From: Actinomycetota bacterium
Lineage (GTDB): Bacteria > Actinomycetota > Actinomycetes > Actinomycetales > Microbacteriaceae
Assembly (NCBI GenBank): GCA_009699665.1
Contig: WLNS01000068.1
Location: 1-7,278 of the forward strand
Direction of reading: 5' to 3'
Length of the DNA stretch: 7,278 nucleotides
Of this stretch, positions 6,451-7,278 are shown piece by piece (positions within the stretch are counted from its first letter, which is position 1; every line of letters starts with the position of its first letter). The translations under genes and the position numbers were made by a program. A model generated the notes under the pieces. It saw only the letters and a program-made list of their open reading frames with translations, had not been told where the DNA came from and searched no databases.

Positions 6451-6525
6451 TAATATCAATCGTCGGCGAGCCAAGATTTGGCCAAGATATGGGGCCGTCG
6501 TTAAATCTTGCTGGCTCGAATCTCG
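6439..6525. repeat. Nested inverted repeats between the Rieske and wall-protein genes
   Basis: Inner pair: cgagccaagattt (6467-6479) and aaatcttgctggctcg (6503-6518). These are complementary over 13 bp with a 2-nt bulge and a 23-nt loop. Outer pair: cgagattc (6439-6446) and gaatctcg (6518-6525). The direct repeat gccaagat also occurs at 6470-6477 and 6481-6488. The right arms lie in the last codons and stop of the Rieske gene. The structure may end that transcript or act as a regulatory or protein-binding site. There is no U-tract after the stem, so a standard intrinsic terminator is not well supported. Confidence 0.5.
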
Positions 6526-7278
6526 TGGCCCTGACTCGTGAGGCACCGGCCCGAGGCCAAGTCGAACTTCCAATCGTGCAGGCTGCAAGTCAGCACTCCG
6601 TCTTCAACTGTGCCCGTCTTACTCAGGTCGGCACGCAGATGTGGACACCGACGTTGCACCAGCCAATCGTCGATGCGCACGTCTTCGCCCGTGTCGGACT
6701 GCTCGGAGTACCAGTTCTCCACGTAGTCGATGCGTTGCTCCGAGAGGCACTTCATGAACGTGTAGAGGTACTCGTTGAACTTGCCGATGCGTCCGGCGGT
6801 GAAACGCACCGAGAGAAAGATCGAGTTCGACCAGTCAATCTCGTGATCGCGCAGGTTCGTGGCCACGAGGTCGGCGGGAATGGTGAACCAGTACCGGCAG
6901 GCCTCATCGCTGTAGCGACGTACCTCTCCCTTGGGGAAGTCGGCGACGAGATCGTCGTCACCGATGGTGAAACGCACCAGGGCGCCGATGCCGTCACACA
7001 GGATGGGGGCACGCTTCATCAGCGGTTCCCACCAGGCCTTGACCTGCTCAAAAAGATCGGCGGGCACGGGCGCGCGGCTCGCCTTTTCGGCGACCAATTC
7101 GGCCTGTCGTGTTGCCCGCTGGTTTTCGAAGTACGCCCATTTGTTCGTGAACATGTCGGCGATTTCAGCATCCGTAAAGAGTTCGTTGGTCATCGTGACG
7201 ATGCCGTTGTTGATCTCGACGACCGTGCCCGGCATAAACACATGGCCCGCAGTCTGGGGGTGCGACTGCTTCAGGACA
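6501..7278 (-). CDS. Rieske [2Fe-2S] protein, C-terminal part; probably a metallo-beta-lactamase-fold/Rieske fusion (5' end outside window)
   Basis: The reading frame is open to the right edge. The GTG at 7241 is an internal codon, not a convincing start, because coding-like sequence (HPQTAGHVFMPGTVVEIN) runs straight through it. 258 residues are visible. Counting from the codon at 7241, the C-terminal domain has the Rieske cluster ligands C199-P-H201 and C219-S-L-H222 separated by 17 residues, followed by WKFDL and a short strand-rich end. Such a domain holds a [2Fe-2S] cluster through two Cys and two His and passes electrons. The middle part (about 27-195) is not one I can name. It has an alpha-helical start and a segment WSNSIFLSVRF (137-147) seen in large MBL-fold/Rieske proteins distantly related to CMP-Neu5Ac hydroxylase and UlaG-like lactonases. 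The MPG-V-EI segment at the edge fits the end of an MBL-fold domain. That upstream domain is inferred, not seen. Substrate unknown. Confidence 0.8.
   Translation of the reverse strand, partial: VLKQSHPQTAGHVFMPGTVVEINNGIVTMTNELFTDAEIADMFTNKWAYFENQRATRQAELVAEKASRAPVPADLFEQVKAWWEPLMKRAPILCDGIGALVRFTIGDDDLVADFPKGEVRRYSDEACRYWFTIPADLVATNLRDHEIDWSNSIFLSVRFTAGRIGKFNEYLYTFMKCLSEQRIDYVENWYSEQSDTGEDVRIDDWLVQRRCPHLRADLSKTGTVEDGVLTCSLHDWKFDLASGRCLTSQGHEIRASKI

Overview
The window looks like chromosome from a high-GC Gram-positive bacterium (Actinobacteria), most like Microbacteriaceae. The GC content is clearly raised but not extreme. GTG starts are used, a lipoprotein signal is present, and one very large secreted protein has an N-terminal domain and Ig-like repeats that are typical of that group. 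This placement is an inference from protein style, not from a marker gene. Every convincing gene lies on the minus strand, so transcription runs from right to left. No RNA genes, CRISPR arrays, insertion sequences or phage genes were found.

Right end (6501-7278): the 3' part of a gene whose product ends in a Rieske [2Fe-2S] domain. It runs off the right edge. It is probably the C-terminal part of a metallo-beta-lactamase-fold/Rieske protein. An AT-rich intergenic stretch of 87 bp follows. It holds nested inverted repeats and a plausible promoter placed so close to the next ATG that the transcript could be leaderless.

Centre (3144-6413): one gene for a 1089-residue secreted protein. It has a signal peptide, a cysteine-rich conserved actinobacterial domain (possibly lysozyme-like), and five Ig-like modules. 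The last three modules each carry a peptidoglycan-binding domain inserted at the same point, so they are domain-in-domain composites. Modules 3/4 and 4/5 are joined by Pro-Thr linkers, the second of which contains a clean 63-bp tandem duplication. This is the most interesting object in the window. It is probably a cell-wall-associated protein and possibly a wall hydrolase.

Left half (1-3078): a polyamine-type (spermidine/putrescine-like) ABC importer operon in the order ATPase, lipoprotein substrate-binding protein, permease. The permease runs off the left edge, and a second permease would be expected beyond it. The genes are tightly packed: 38 nt lie between ATPase and binding protein, and a stop codon plus 3 nt lie between binding protein and permease. 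Translational coupling is therefore likely. Only 65 nt, without an obvious terminator, separate the wall protein from the ATPase, so some read-through into the importer operon is possible.

No gene-free stretch exceeds about 90 bases.
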